From NCBI GenBank assembly GCA_031119195.1, contig JAVHYG010000008.1, positions 1 through 24,269 on the forward strand: a stretch of DNA of 24,269 bases, in the 5' to 3' direction. The stretch comes from Rickettsiella sp. GTDB taxonomy: Bacteria; Pseudomonadota; Gammaproteobacteria; Diplorickettsiales; Diplorickettsiaceae. A program made the translations under genes and the position numbers. This document shows, in pieces, positions 6,757 to 15,821 of the stretch (position 1 is its first letter; every line of letters begins with the position of its first letter). Under the pieces are notes generated by a model. That model saw only the letters and a program-made list of their open reading frames with translations, did no database searches and was not told the origin of the DNA.

Positions 6757-8164
6757 AATTTTTAGGGAATTTTACTTCTATTTTTAATCCAGTGCCTTCA
6801 TCGGGTTTATCTAAATGAATAGATCCATGATGGAGATTGGCAATTTGCTCGACAATGGCAAGGCCTAAACCGCTTCCTTGTGCATTACTTCCTATTACAC
6901 GGAAAAAACGTTCGAATACACGGGCACGTAATTTAGGAGGGATTCCAGGCCCATTATCTATCACTTGTAAAAGAATGGTTTCTGGTAAGTTTGAAATGAC
7001 TACTTTTACCATACCTCCGGGTGGCGTATAGCGTATCGCATTATCGACAAGATTACGGATTAAAACGTGTAAACCTATTGAGTTACCTAATAACTTATAT
7101 TCAGCATCTTTAGCGATAAGCTCTATTTCAATTTGTTTTAAAACAGCTTGGGGTGCTAATTGGGCAATGACTTCCGCTGCTATACGCGCCAAATTAACTT
7201 GGGTGAAATGTTCCGGCATAATTGTTTCCGGGCTTAAACGGCAAAGTGTCAATAATTGTTGGATGACATGGGCACAACGATCGACACTTGCGATGACTTG
7301 TTTTAAATGTGTATAACATTCTTGTGAATCGATGGCTTTAAGGGCGAGTTGTGCTTGGGTTTTTAAAGCAGCCAGTGGTGTGTGAAGTTCATGTGCAGCA
7401 TCGGCAGCAAACCGTTGCTCACGTTCGAATGCTTGCTGTAGTCGTAAAAAAAGTTTATTGAGTTCATCGACTAAAGGACTAATTTCCACAGGAACTTCAT
7501 TGAGATCAACGGGATCAAGGTGATCAGCGGCACGTTCAGCCACTTCTTTAGCAAAAAAGCGAATGCTTTTTAAGCCGCTACCAATGATCAGCCAAATGAA
7601 AAGCCCTGATAAAGGATAAATGAGCAGAGTGAGGTAAGTGTCATCGATAAGCATATGACGAATCATGCTATAACGTGATGTATATTGCTCAGCGATAGCA
7701 AGAATTACTCCTTGTTGACGGTCATAAATAGTAAAGGTACGCCACTTTTTTCCTGCAATCGTTTTATCACTTAGTCCTGGTTTACCAATGAGTGGGATGT
7801 TAGGTGCTTTAGGTGAGTTTAATAATAATTTACCATCACCATTCCATAATTGAAATTTATAACGATTATTTTCGTGCGTTATTCCATTATTTGAATCTGT
7901 ATTATCAATAAATTTTTTGCTAGGAAATGTGTTGGCGTTTAACTGGAATTGAATTGCTTTAAGTTTAGAAGGTGTTAAAAGATGTGGCGTATGCGTGATA
8001 GATTTGAGCAATGAACCGGTTTCTACGAGTAGGCTATCTAAACTATCGTTAATAGCTTGACCATCAATGTAATAATTACCAAATGCCGTGATGATAATCG
8101 TAGCGACAACGGTCGTTAGTAGATTAAATAGTAAAAATCGCCTAATTGATAGAATCGTATACAT
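6755..8164 (-). CDS. Sensor histidine kinase, QseC/PmrB-like
   Basis: This is a 469-residue inner-membrane kinase. TM1 is at about 9-31, a periplasmic domain at about 32-175, TM2 at about 177-197, then HAMP, HisKA and HATPase. Catalytic elements are intact: H-box AADAAHELHTPLAAL with His258, N-box NLVDNAIRYTPPGG (Asn375), G1 DNGPGIP (403-409), F-box RFFRV and G2 GSGLGLAI. The closest families I recognise are QseC and PmrB of gammaproteobacteria. It is translationally coupled to the upstream response regulator: TAATG, the regulator stop and the kinase start sharing one base. In Coxiella and Legionella the PmrAB pair controls the Dot/Icm secretion system and many effectors; whether this pair is their orthologue needs a tree, and I cannot separate QseC from PmrB by eye. 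The periplasmic ligand is unknown. Confidence 0.9.
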   Translation of the reverse strand: MYTILSIRRFLLFNLLTTVVATIIITAFGNYYIDGQAINDSLDSLLVETGSLLKSITHTPHLLTPSKLKAIQFQLNANTFPSKKFIDNTDSNNGITHENNRYKFQLWNGDGKLLLNSPKAPNIPLIGKPGLSDKTIAGKKWRTFTIYDRQQGVILAIAEQYTSRYSMIRHMLIDDTYLTLLIYPLSGLFIWLIIGSGLKSIRFFAKEVAERAADHLDPVDLNEVPVEISPLVDELNKLFLRLQQAFEREQRFAADAAHELHTPLAALKTQAQLALKAIDSQECYTHLKQVIASVDRCAHVIQQLLTLCRLSPETIMPEHFTQVNLARIAAEVIAQLAPQAVLKQIEIELIAKDAEYKLLGNSIGLHVLIRNLVDNAIRYTPPGGMVKVVISNLPETILLQVIDNGPGIPPKLRARVFERFFRVIGSNAQGSGLGLAIVEQIANLHHGSIHLDKPDEGTGLKIEVKFPKN

Positions 8165-8835
8165 TAATTGTTTTCCTTTTCTGCCATGTAACCTACACCA
8201 CGAATGGTGCGAATAAAATTAATTCCTGCTAACTTTTTTCGTATATTATGTACGTGCACTTCAAGTGTATTGCTATCGATTTCATCATCCCAGCCATAGA
8301 GGCATTGGTTTAGAGAGTCACGAGAAATAACATGTCCGGCGTTTTCTAATAATTTTTGCAATAAACTAAATTCTCGGCGTGAAAGATTTACCTCTTGCCC
8401 CTTAGCAGTAACAGAAAATGAGCTTGGATCGAGTTCAATATCGCGATACGTTAAAATAGGGGCTGCACGATTACTTGAGAAGCGTCGTTGCAAAGCACGG
8501 ATTCTTGCGGATAACTCATCTAAATCAAAGGGTTTAGTCATGTAGTCATCAGAACCACTATCTAAACCTTTTATCTTATCTTCTACAGAATGACGTGCTG
8601 TTAGAATTAGAACAGGAGTAGTTACACCTGCGGCACGCATTTCGCTTAAAATTTTTAAACCGGCTAAGCCCGGTAAGTTCAGATCGAGTAAAATAACATC
8701 AAAGGTTTCTACTTTGATAAAACTTAAGGCGGTTCGGCCATCAGTAAGCCAATCTACGGTATAACCGTAATGTTTAAGCCCCTTATGAATGCCATCGCCT
8801 AAGGATTCATCATCTTCAACTAAAAGAATACGCAT
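8164..8835 (-). CDS. OmpR-family response regulator, QseB/PmrA-like
   Basis: This is a 223-residue cytoplasmic DNA-binding regulator and the first gene of the pair with the sensor kinase. The receiver has acidic pocket residues E7/D8/D9, phospho-acceptor D51 in LLDLNLPG, T79 and K101 in TKPFDLDEL. The C-terminal winged helix (about 125-220) ends in the family signature EVHVHNIRKKL then FIRTIRGVGYM. The sequence is nearest QseB/PmrA: it starts MRILLVEDD, and has GDGI, VDW and GWDDEIDSNTLEVHVH. The SD GAGGA lies 4 nt before the ATG, and a perfect TATAAT (complement of 8852-8857) lies close upstream without a convincing -35. By family knowledge, PmrA in Legionellales binds direct TTAAT-type repeats upstream of effector genes. 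I infer a similar role but cannot prove it here. Confidence 0.9.
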   Translation of the reverse strand: MRILLVEDDESLGDGIHKGLKHYGYTVDWLTDGRTALSFIKVETFDVILLDLNLPGLAGLKILSEMRAAGVTTPVLILTARHSVEDKIKGLDSGSDDYMTKPFDLDELSARIRALQRRFSSNRAAPILTYRDIELDPSSFSVTAKGQEVNLSRREFSLLQKLLENAGHVISRDSLNQCLYGWDDEIDSNTLEVHVHNIRKKLAGINFIRTIRGVGYMAEKENN

Positions 8836-8908
8836 AGTTTCCTCTTTTATTATTATAATTTTGTAGAATTAGACCATGTTGTGGTAGTCAAAAAAAACTG
8901 ACCAATCA

Positions 8909-9025
8909 GGAGTATCGTCATTTGGCACGGTGATGATAAGACAGGTATTTTCTGCCGTTTCGTTACTGCACACCTTGGCATTCTTCACCATGATACTTGA
9001 AAATACACTTAATAATGATACATCC
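8909..9025. repeat. MITE-like palindromic element, copy 2 (diverged, ~117 bp)
   Basis: This shares ordered blocks with 368-509: GTCATTTGGCACGGTGATG against GTCATATGGCACGATGATG, then TATTTTCTGC, GTTACT, and GATACTTGAAAA against GATACTCGAAAA. Its ends also form a partial inverted repeat (GTATCGTCATT, and AATAATGATAC at 9011-9021). It is about 25 bp shorter than copy 1, missing part of the right half. It sits upstream of the response regulator gene. Confidence 0.6.
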
Positions 9026-9188
9026 AGTTAAACAATAAACCTCTTTTTTCTAATTAAGTATTTGAGTTCCACATGGGGAAGGTAAAGAAATAGTAATTTA
9101 CATTAAGGTAAATTAATCAAAGTCCTTGTCCAGGTGAAATTAAGTGCAAAACACTTATTTTAAAAGTAGTCTAATAGAACTTCATCAG

Positions 9189-9293
9189 CTATGAAATGTC
9201 AATACGATCTTGGGTTAAAACGATGTTGTTATGGTTCTGAGGGGAAGCTAAGTAGTTTCCATCCCATGGTATTAAAACGGCGTATTGATCCAT
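9189..9293 (-). CDS. Possible 34-residue small protein (doubtful)
   Basis: An ATG-to-TAG frame starts 36 nt after the ligA stop on the same strand. The product reads MDQYAVLIPWDGNYLASP and continues to a TAG after 34 codons. It has no clear Shine-Dalgarno sequence, and two in-frame stops directly precede the ATG. The opposite strand is also open here for a similar length, so coding is not established. I do not recognise the product. It could be a remnant of a longer gene. Confidence 0.2.
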   Translation of the reverse strand: MDQYAVLIPWDGNYLASPQNHNNIVLTQDRIDIS

Positions 9294-9329
9294 AGTTTAT
9301 TATGCAACAACACAATTAAAACATAAAGT

Positions 9330-11348
9330 TTATCCCTTCAATAAGCTTAGAAATGCAGAAGTTGTTAAACAGGTAATCCCTAATTTTTTGGCTTGACTGA
9401 ATTTTGAACCAGGATTTTTTCCCAGTAAAATATAGTCTGTTTTTTTACTCACGCTGTTACTAACTTTTGCTCCTTGTGTTTGAAGTAGGTTTGTAGCTTC
9501 TTCACGTGTCAAACCTTCTAAACTTCCTGTTAAAACAAAAATTTTTCCATTTATGGCAGATTTCTTTTTTACTGGAGTTGATTTTGGCCAATGAATACCT
9601 GCTGCCAGAAGACGTTGGATGATTTCTGTATTATGGATTTGTTTAAAAAATTTTTTAATATGCATGGCGACGATGGGCCCAATATCAGGAATAGTTTGCA
9701 GGAGCTCTTCATTCGCTTGCATTAAAGGTTTAAGCGCTTGAAAATGATTAGCCAGGGATAAAGCCGTGGAAATACCTACATCGCGAATACCAAGGGCATA
9801 AAGAAAGCGTGTGAACGTTGTTTTTTTGCTATTTGCGATGGCATTACATAATTTCGCAGCGGATTTTTCTCCCAAACGTTCTAAATCAGCAAGTTGTGAA
9901 GGTATTAATGTATATAAATCTGCAACATCTTTAATAAGTGCTTTTTCTACAAATTGGTCGACAATTTTGTCTCCTAAACCTTCAATATTCATAGCTTTTC
10001 GTGAAGCAAAATGTTTGATTGCTTCTTTAAGTTGTGCCGGGCAATATAAAGCACCATTACAGCGTGCAACAGATTCTGTGGCCGATTTTGTAACTTCTGA
10101 ACCACAGATAGGGCAGTGCTTCGGGAGCTTTACAGTAAGTGCGTGTTTAGGGCGTTTTTCTTTGATAACATGAACGACTTCTGGAATGACATCACCGGCA
10201 CGACGCACCTTAACCGTATCACCTACGCGTATATCCTTACGTTTTATCTCATCGATATTGTGTAAGGTAGCATTACTAACGGTAGCTCCACCTACAAAAA
10301 CAGGTTCTAAGCGTGCTACAGGGGTTAATGCACCGGTACGTCCCACTTGAAATTCAATGGCTAATACATGGCTTATGGCTTCCTGGGCTGGGAACTTATG
10401 GGCTAATGCCCAACGCGGATCACGTGATTTGAAACCCAACTGTTTTTGTAATGCAATGGAGTTTACTTTATAAACGACACCATCGATTTCATAAGGGAGA
10501 TTTGTTCGTAACTCGGCAATTTTATAGTAGTAGGCTAAACAGGCTGCAATACCTTTAGCACTTTCGGTTTGTGGACATCGCGGCAATCCCCAATTTTTGA
10601 ATTGTTGCAAAATTTCTATGTGTGACTCTGCTAATTTTCCTTTTTTAAATTCCCCTACACTATGTGTAAAAAAGGCTAAGCTACGTTTTGCTGTTATTTT
10701 CGGATCTAATTGACGTAGGCTACCCGCAGCAGCATTGCGTGGATTAACAAAAGTTTTTTCACCTGATTGCTGTAGTCGATTGTTGAGTTGTTGAAAAGCT
10801 TTTTTAGGTATATATACTTCACCCCGAACTTCTAAAATTTCTGGGTAATCTGAACCTCTAAGTTGTAAAGGAATTGTCGAAATAGTGCGAATATTGAGGG
10901 TAATATCTTCACCGATATTTCCATCACCGCGAGTTGCTGCACGAATTAATTTTCCTTGTTCATACTTCAGGCTAACAGCAATACCGTCTAATTTTGGCTC
11001 GCAAGCATATTCAATTGTTTTATCACTAGCTAATCTATCTTGAATACGTTTATTAAAGGCTAAAACTTCTTTTTCTGAGAAAGCATTTTCCAATGAAAGC
11101 ATAGGTATAGCATGTTCAACTTGGCGGAAACTTCTTAAAGGCGTAATTCCTACACGTTGGGTGGGTGAATCATTCGTAATAAGTTCAGGAAATTGTTTCT
11201 CTAATGCTTGTAAATCACGAAATAATACATCGAAATTGGCATCGCTAATCGATGGATCATCTAGAACATAATAGCGATAATTATGCTCATTGATGTTTTT
11301 TTTAAGTTGTTCAACTTTTTTTATTATAGCGACGGATGGTTTAGGCAT
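9330..11348 (-). CDS. ligA: NAD+-dependent DNA ligase
   Basis: This seals nicks in replication and repair using NAD+. It is 672 residues, full length (E. coli 671). An N-terminal Ia domain is followed by the adenylation domain with the AMP-accepting lysine K119 in EPKLDGIAV and the later motif DGVVYKV (289-295). The OB fold, a four-cysteine zinc finger (C412, C415, C430, C436), the helix-hairpin-helix region with GLGDKI and DIGPIVA, and a C-terminal BRCT domain (about 594-672, GKIFVLTGSLEG) follow. All key residues are intact. It is the last of smc-zipA-ligA, and its start overlaps the zipA end by 8 bp, which points to translational coupling. No clear terminator follows the stop. Confidence 0.97.
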   Translation of the reverse strand: MPKPSVAIIKKVEQLKKNINEHNYRYYVLDDPSISDANFDVLFRDLQALEKQFPELITNDSPTQRVGITPLRSFRQVEHAIPMLSLENAFSEKEVLAFNKRIQDRLASDKTIEYACEPKLDGIAVSLKYEQGKLIRAATRGDGNIGEDITLNIRTISTIPLQLRGSDYPEILEVRGEVYIPKKAFQQLNNRLQQSGEKTFVNPRNAAAGSLRQLDPKITAKRSLAFFTHSVGEFKKGKLAESHIEILQQFKNWGLPRCPQTESAKGIAACLAYYYKIAELRTNLPYEIDGVVYKVNSIALQKQLGFKSRDPRWALAHKFPAQEAISHVLAIEFQVGRTGALTPVARLEPVFVGGATVSNATLHNIDEIKRKDIRVGDTVKVRRAGDVIPEVVHVIKEKRPKHALTVKLPKHCPICGSEVTKSATESVARCNGALYCPAQLKEAIKHFASRKAMNIEGLGDKIVDQFVEKALIKDVADLYTLIPSQLADLERLGEKSAAKLCNAIANSKKTTFTRFLYALGIRDVGISTALSLANHFQALKPLMQANEELLQTIPDIGPIVAMHIKKFFKQIHNTEIIQRLLAAGIHWPKSTPVKKKSAINGKIFVLTGSLEGLTREEATNLLQTQGAKVSNSVSKKTDYILLGKNPGSKFSQAKKLGITCLTTSAFLSLLKG

Positions 11349-11988
11349 AAGCGTGAAGTTGTGAACGATAATAAGTTAATAAATTTGGTGTAATGGGTTG
11401 TCGTTGTCCATCACAAAGGGTTCCACCTAAATCTTGAATAAGAAGTTGTGCTGTTTCTAACATTAATTCAAAAGAGTTATGACTATTTTTAATATTATTA
11501 GGTGACATAAATAAACACAATCCAGGCAAGAGAATTTCGCCAATAAGAGTAAGGTCAAAAGTGCCGGGTTCTACAGCCGAAGCTAGGCTAAAAAGGCGTT
11601 CTTTTTTTTTGTCTTGATCGGAAAAATAATGAAAGATATTCATTTCACCATAGTGAAATCCAGCACTACTAAGGGTTTGTATTAGTTCATAGCCTTTATA
11701 AGGGCGTTCTTCTGCAGCCATTAATTGTAGAATTATAAGTGTTTCCGGCGTGTTTGATTGTCTTTCCGCTGTTTGAGGAGAAAATTGAGTGAAAGGTAAT
11801 GGCTGCAGTTGTACTCTTGCTGAGTAATTAGGCTCTTCTTCTGTAAAAACTTTCGGAGATTGTGAAAAAACTGTTGTCCTTTTTTCTTTTCTAAAGAAAT
11901 TTCCGTATTGCCAAATGACCAAAATTAATCCAAAGATTCCAAGAAAAACAATACTAGGCAGAATAATCAGTAAGTAATCAATATCCAT
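11341..11988 (-). CDS. zipA: Cell division protein ZipA
   Basis: ZipA tethers FtsZ filaments to the inner membrane during early septum assembly in gammaproteobacteria. It is 215 residues, shorter than E. coli ZipA (328), mainly because the linker is short. A membrane anchor lies at about 5-27 (LLIILPSIVFLGIFGLILVI), followed by a basic stop (FFRKEKR) and a linker of about 45 residues. The C-terminal FtsZ-binding domain (about 82-212) has IILQLMA, YELIQTL, GFHYGEMNIFHYF, FSLASAVEPGTFDL and PGLCLFM. The domain order and the smc-zipA-ligA context support the name. An SD-like GAGG lies 11 nt before the ATG, rather far. The upstream gap to smc is filled by a palindromic element. Confidence 0.93.
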   Translation of the reverse strand: MDIDYLLIILPSIVFLGIFGLILVIWQYGNFFRKEKRTTVFSQSPKVFTEEEPNYSARVQLQPLPFTQFSPQTAERQSNTPETLIILQLMAAEERPYKGYELIQTLSSAGFHYGEMNIFHYFSDQDKKKERLFSLASAVEPGTFDLTLIGEILLPGLCLFMSPNNIKNSHNSFELMLETAQLLIQDLGGTLCDGQRQPITPNLLTYYRSQLHAYA

Positions 11989-12054
11989 AGATAATAAAAC
12001 CTCAGCAAATAAAGATTTTTCCTATATAATTTGGAATACAATATAAAGATTTAT

Positions 12055-12197
12055 TAGAATTTTTTACAAACTGGGTAATTTGCTTAAGTTCAAGGCGAAC
12101 GATTGGCGAGGACTGGAGTTTACATGAGTAAATGAGAACCAAAGCCAGACATTTAACAATGAAACCAAGCAAATTACCCAGTTTGTAAAAAATTCTA
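12055..12197. repeat. Palindromic element with perfect 31-bp terminal inverted repeats
   Basis: 12055-12085 and 12167-12197 are exact reverse complements over 31 bp (left arm contains TTTACAAACTGGGTAATTTG). The 81-bp interior reads GGCGAACGATTGGCGAGG and then a GGAGTTTAC/GTAAATGAG core. It occupies most of the gap between smc and zipA, and ends 8 bp from the smc stop codon. The perfect arms suggest a MITE or a conserved structured repeat. In the smc-zipA transcript it would fold as a long hairpin. It has no T-run that would make it a classical terminator. Confidence 0.8.
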
Positions 12198-12205
12198 TTG
12201 TAGAC

Positions 12206-15200
12206 TTAAGCTATTGCAATCGCCATCGCTTTTTCAACGTCTACTGCGACTAAACGTGATACACCGGGTTCATGCATAGTGACGCCGGCTAAATGTTGCG
12301 CCATTTCGATAGCAACTTTATTATGGCTGATAAAAATAAATTGTACATCCTGGGACATTTCTTTTACCAACTTGCAAAATCGGAGCACATTTGTATCATC
12401 GAGTGGTGCATCGACTTCATCAAGCATACAAAAAGGTGCTGGGTTGAGTTGAAAAAATGAAAAAACCAACGCTATTGCAGTGAGTGCTTTTTCTCCCCCA
12501 GAAAGTAATTGGATGCTACTATTTCGTTTTCCTGGCGGTTGCGCCATTATGCAAATGCCACTGTTTAATAAATCAGGATCTTGTAGCTGTAATGATGATG
12601 CTCCTCCTGAAAATAAGCGGGGAAATAAAGCGCTGAAGTTTTGATTTATCTTATCAAAGGTTTCTTTAAAACGACTGCGTGTTTCTTTATCCATTTTTTG
12701 TATGGCTGTTTGTAATGTTTCTAGCGCTTCTATTAAGTCTTGATATTGTGTATCTAAATAGGTTTTTCGTTCCAGAACTGATTCATGTTCTTCCAAAGCA
12801 GCTAGGTTAACAGCACCAATTTGCTCGATACGAGATGTAATTTCAGTAAGTTGAGTTTCATAAGTATGTATATCCGCATCTGTTGGTAATTCTTTTAAAA
12901 GCCTATCTATTTCATAGTTTTGTTCTTGTAGTTGCTCTGTCAACGTTTTAGCACGCACACGAAGTTCTTGACATTGTAAACGTTGCTGCTCCAAGTCATC
13001 GCGATCCATAGTAAGCTCGGTTTCTAAAGATTGTATTTGTTTTTCTTTGTCCTTAAGTTGTTGTTCCATTTCTTGTAACTTAGTTTGCTTTACTTTGAGT
13101 TGGCTAGCTAAATGATTACGATGATCTGTTTGTGTAGTTAGTGCTTGTTTTGTTGCATGTAGCGGATTTTCTGCGCCTTCTAGTGTTTTTTGAAGATCCG
13201 AAATACGTTTTTTGGCCTGCTCTTGTTGGTTTTGCAAGCGAGAAATGGTATCTTGCATTGTCTTTAATTGATGTTCAACTGTTTGTTTACGTAACTCTAG
13301 TTGATGGAGTTGTGTTTCATTATTTTTTGCTTTTTCTGCGGTTTGATTAAATTCTGTTTGTAATACAGTTTTATTTTCTAGCAATATTTTACGTTGTTTT
13401 TCAACTTCAGTAAGTTCTGTTTGTGTTGTTTTTTGTTCCTGCTCTACTTGATTTAACTTTGTTTGTGTTTCATCAAATTGTTGCTTGTTTTCTTGAAGCT
13501 CTTGTTGGATATATTGTAGTCGTTGTTGCGCTTGCGTTAAGCGAATTGTTTTGACTTGCTGTTGTGCTTTTAAATCCCCTTGATTGGACAATAGCTCACT
13601 TAATTGTTTTTGTTTTGCTAATTGTTTTTCTTCAAGCTCTTTGAGTTGCATTTGTATCGCTAAGTAATCAGTTTGTTTTTTGTCAATACAAGTTTGAAGG
13701 TCTATTTGTTCTTTTTTTAAAGCGTTTATTTCTCGTTCCCGTTGTAATAAGCCTGTTTTGGCAGATCCATTTTTACTTAAACTAACCCAGTGATTACCCA
13801 GGCAGATTCCTTCACGTGTGATAATAGACTCATAACCTTTTAATTGTTTAGTATGAGCCAATGCTTCTGTGAGTGTTTCAGCGGCATAAACACCGACTAA
13901 TAAATTATCCAATGGCCAAGGTGCAGTTAATTTTGAACTTAGTAGTTTTAAAGGTAATTCGGATATAAAAGTTGATGTAATTTGATGACAAGGAATTGAT
14001 TTCGTCATTAAGCTAACAGAACTATTTGGCAGGGATTGATTTAAGAAATCGTCTAAGGAATCGCGGTCTGTGAAGCAAACGGCTTGCATATGCTGATTTA
14101 AGGCAATTTCTACTGCACGTTCCCAACCTGATTCTACTTGTAATAATTGAACCAGACGTGGATGTTCCGTTAAGTTATGTTGTCTAAGCCAAGTTAATAG
14201 TGATTGTTCACGTTGTCCTAAGGCTTCTTGTTGCAGCGCTATTAACGAAGCACTCTGACCTTGATTGGTTTGCAAACGGCTTTTATATGTATCTAATTCT
14301 TTAGCTAATCGCTGTAAGATAGTGCATTGTTCATTGATTTGTTCTCTTATTTGTCCTTGATCGGATTGTGTGGTTTGTTGTTTTTGCTGTGAATCACTCA
14401 GTGCTTTTTCAAGTGCTTTAGTGTCATTGTCATCGGCAAGAATCAGATTTTGTTCGGCTTTTTCTTGCTCTAAACGTTCAAATCGTTTTTTTAAGTTTTG
14501 GCATTGTTGCTGAAAGTATTGGCTTTTGGTTTGTGCAATACGGTTTTGTTGTGTCAATTGAGCCACATTTTTTTGAAATTTTTCCCACTGTGTTTGCCAG
14601 TTTTTTAAATCAAAATTAATTTTTTGTAAGGCAGTTTGGCTTTGTTCAGCAATTTCTTTAGTCTCTTTCCATTCTTTATTGAGTGTTGCTGTCGTTTGAT
14701 TCAAGCCTATTTGTGTAGTAAGGTTTTCTTGAAGTTGTTGCGTTAGAAGAATATTTTTTTGCGTAAGTTGCGTGTCTTCCTGTTGATTATGTTTAAACTG
14801 TGTCGTTTCTCTATGTAGTTTTTCTTCTAAACGGATTATTTCATTTCCTAGTTCATAATAATGAGTTTGTAGCGTATCGTATTGTGTTCTTTCTTCGTTA
14901 AGTTGTTCGCGTTCCTGTGCTATATTTTTTAGCAAAGTCTGTTGTTCATTCTGTAATTCATTAACTCGCGTTGCGGTAGCTTTGATAGTGTTTAATTGCG
15001 ATTGTAATTGATCGTTGTATGTACGATAGCGGAGTGTTTGTAAGTGGGCCTTTAGCAAACGCTCTTCATGTTTGAATGTTTTATAGCGTTCTGCTGCATT
15101 GGCTTGACGTTGTAAGTGTTTAGCTTGCTTGGCAAGTTCTTCACGCAGATCATTGAGGCGGTTTAGATTTTCTTGTGTATGTTCTAATCGATTTTCGGTT

Positions 15201-15736
15201 TCGCGACGTCGTTCTTTATATTTGGAAATTCCGGCAGCTTCTTCTATAAAAGCGCGTAATTCATCTGGCTTGGCTTCTACAAGCCGTGAGATCATTCCTT
15301 GTTCAATAATAGCATAGCTTCGAGGGCCTAAACCCGTGCCTAAAAAGATATCTCGAATGTCTCGTCGACGACACCGAGTGCCGTTAAGGGTGTAAATAGA
15401 TTGACCTTCGCGTGTAATTTCACGCCGGATAGAAATTTGCACATAACTGCTATATTGACCGCCAAGGCTAGCATCTGAGTTGTCAAAGTTGAGTTCAATG
15501 GATGCTTGTCCGAGTGGTTTACGGGTGGTACAGCCATTAAAGATAACATCGTCCAAAGATTGTCCACGTAATTGTTTAGCAGAGCTTTCGCCCATTACCC
15601 AACGTATGGCATCGATAATATTCGATTTGCCACAGCCATTGGGCCCTACAATTGCCGTAAGATTGCTAGGAAAGGCAAGGGTAATAGGGTCTACGAAAGA
15701 CTTAAAACCGGCTAATTTGATGCTTTCTAGACGCAT
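12206..15736 (-). CDS. smc: Chromosome partition protein SMC
   Basis: SMC is the bacterial condensin ATPase that compacts and separates chromosomes, normally with ScpA and ScpB (not in this window). It is 1176 residues, a normal length. The N-terminal head has Walker A GPNGCGKSN (31-39). Two long Gln/Glu/Lys-rich coiled coils flank a hinge with VESGWERAVEIALNQHMQAV. The C-terminal head has the ABC signature LSGGEKALTA (from 1078) and Walker B FCMLDEVDAPLDD (DE at 1106-1107). It is intact. Having smc and not mukBEF fits Legionellales and pseudomonads more than enterics. It starts the smc-zipA-ligA cluster. Confidence 0.96.
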   Translation of the reverse strand: MRLESIKLAGFKSFVDPITLAFPSNLTAIVGPNGCGKSNIIDAIRWVMGESSAKQLRGQSLDDVIFNGCTTRKPLGQASIELNFDNSDASLGGQYSSYVQISIRREITREGQSIYTLNGTRCRRRDIRDIFLGTGLGPRSYAIIEQGMISRLVEAKPDELRAFIEEAAGISKYKERRRETENRLEHTQENLNRLNDLREELAKQAKHLQRQANAAERYKTFKHEERLLKAHLQTLRYRTYNDQLQSQLNTIKATATRVNELQNEQQTLLKNIAQEREQLNEERTQYDTLQTHYYELGNEIIRLEEKLHRETTQFKHNQQEDTQLTQKNILLTQQLQENLTTQIGLNQTTATLNKEWKETKEIAEQSQTALQKINFDLKNWQTQWEKFQKNVAQLTQQNRIAQTKSQYFQQQCQNLKKRFERLEQEKAEQNLILADDNDTKALEKALSDSQQKQQTTQSDQGQIREQINEQCTILQRLAKELDTYKSRLQTNQGQSASLIALQQEALGQREQSLLTWLRQHNLTEHPRLVQLLQVESGWERAVEIALNQHMQAVCFTDRDSLDDFLNQSLPNSSVSLMTKSIPCHQITSTFISELPLKLLSSKLTAPWPLDNLLVGVYAAETLTEALAHTKQLKGYESIITREGICLGNHWVSLSKNGSAKTGLLQREREINALKKEQIDLQTCIDKKQTDYLAIQMQLKELEEKQLAKQKQLSELLSNQGDLKAQQQVKTIRLTQAQQRLQYIQQELQENKQQFDETQTKLNQVEQEQKTTQTELTEVEKQRKILLENKTVLQTEFNQTAEKAKNNETQLHQLELRKQTVEHQLKTMQDTISRLQNQQEQAKKRISDLQKTLEGAENPLHATKQALTTQTDHRNHLASQLKVKQTKLQEMEQQLKDKEKQIQSLETELTMDRDDLEQQRLQCQELRVRAKTLTEQLQEQNYEIDRLLKELPTDADIHTYETQLTEITSRIEQIGAVNLAALEEHESVLERKTYLDTQYQDLIEALETLQTAIQKMDKETRSRFKETFDKINQNFSALFPRLFSGGASSLQLQDPDLLNSGICIMAQPPGKRNSSIQLLSGGEKALTAIALVFSFFQLNPAPFCMLDEVDAPLDDTNVLRFCKLVKEMSQDVQFIFISHNKVAIEMAQHLAGVTMHEPGVSRLVAVDVEKAMAIAIA

Positions 15737-15821
15737 AAAAACTAAATATTGGATTTAAGGCTGAAAGTATAGCATTTCATAGAATATATAGATAAATGAA
15801 TGAAAAATAGAGAACCGTATG

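Larger units (their letters stand above)
8836..9329. other. 494-bp intergenic region without a convincing gene
   Basis: This lies between the response regulator start and the ligA stop. From left to right it holds the regulator's SD and TATAAT-like sequence, the second palindromic element copy (8909-9025), a small 8-bp stem (TAATTTAC at 9094-9101 and its complement at 9108-9115, loop ATTAAG), and a 34-codon open frame on the minus strand (9189-9293). I see no tRNA, rRNA or recognisable protein remnant. It may be decayed DNA between two operons. Confidence 0.6.

Noticed and set aside
13141..13350. Plus-strand open frames inside smc (also 15129-15317 and 15480-15758)
   Set aside because: They lie antisense to conserved smc coding sequence and give low-complexity products without ribosome sites.
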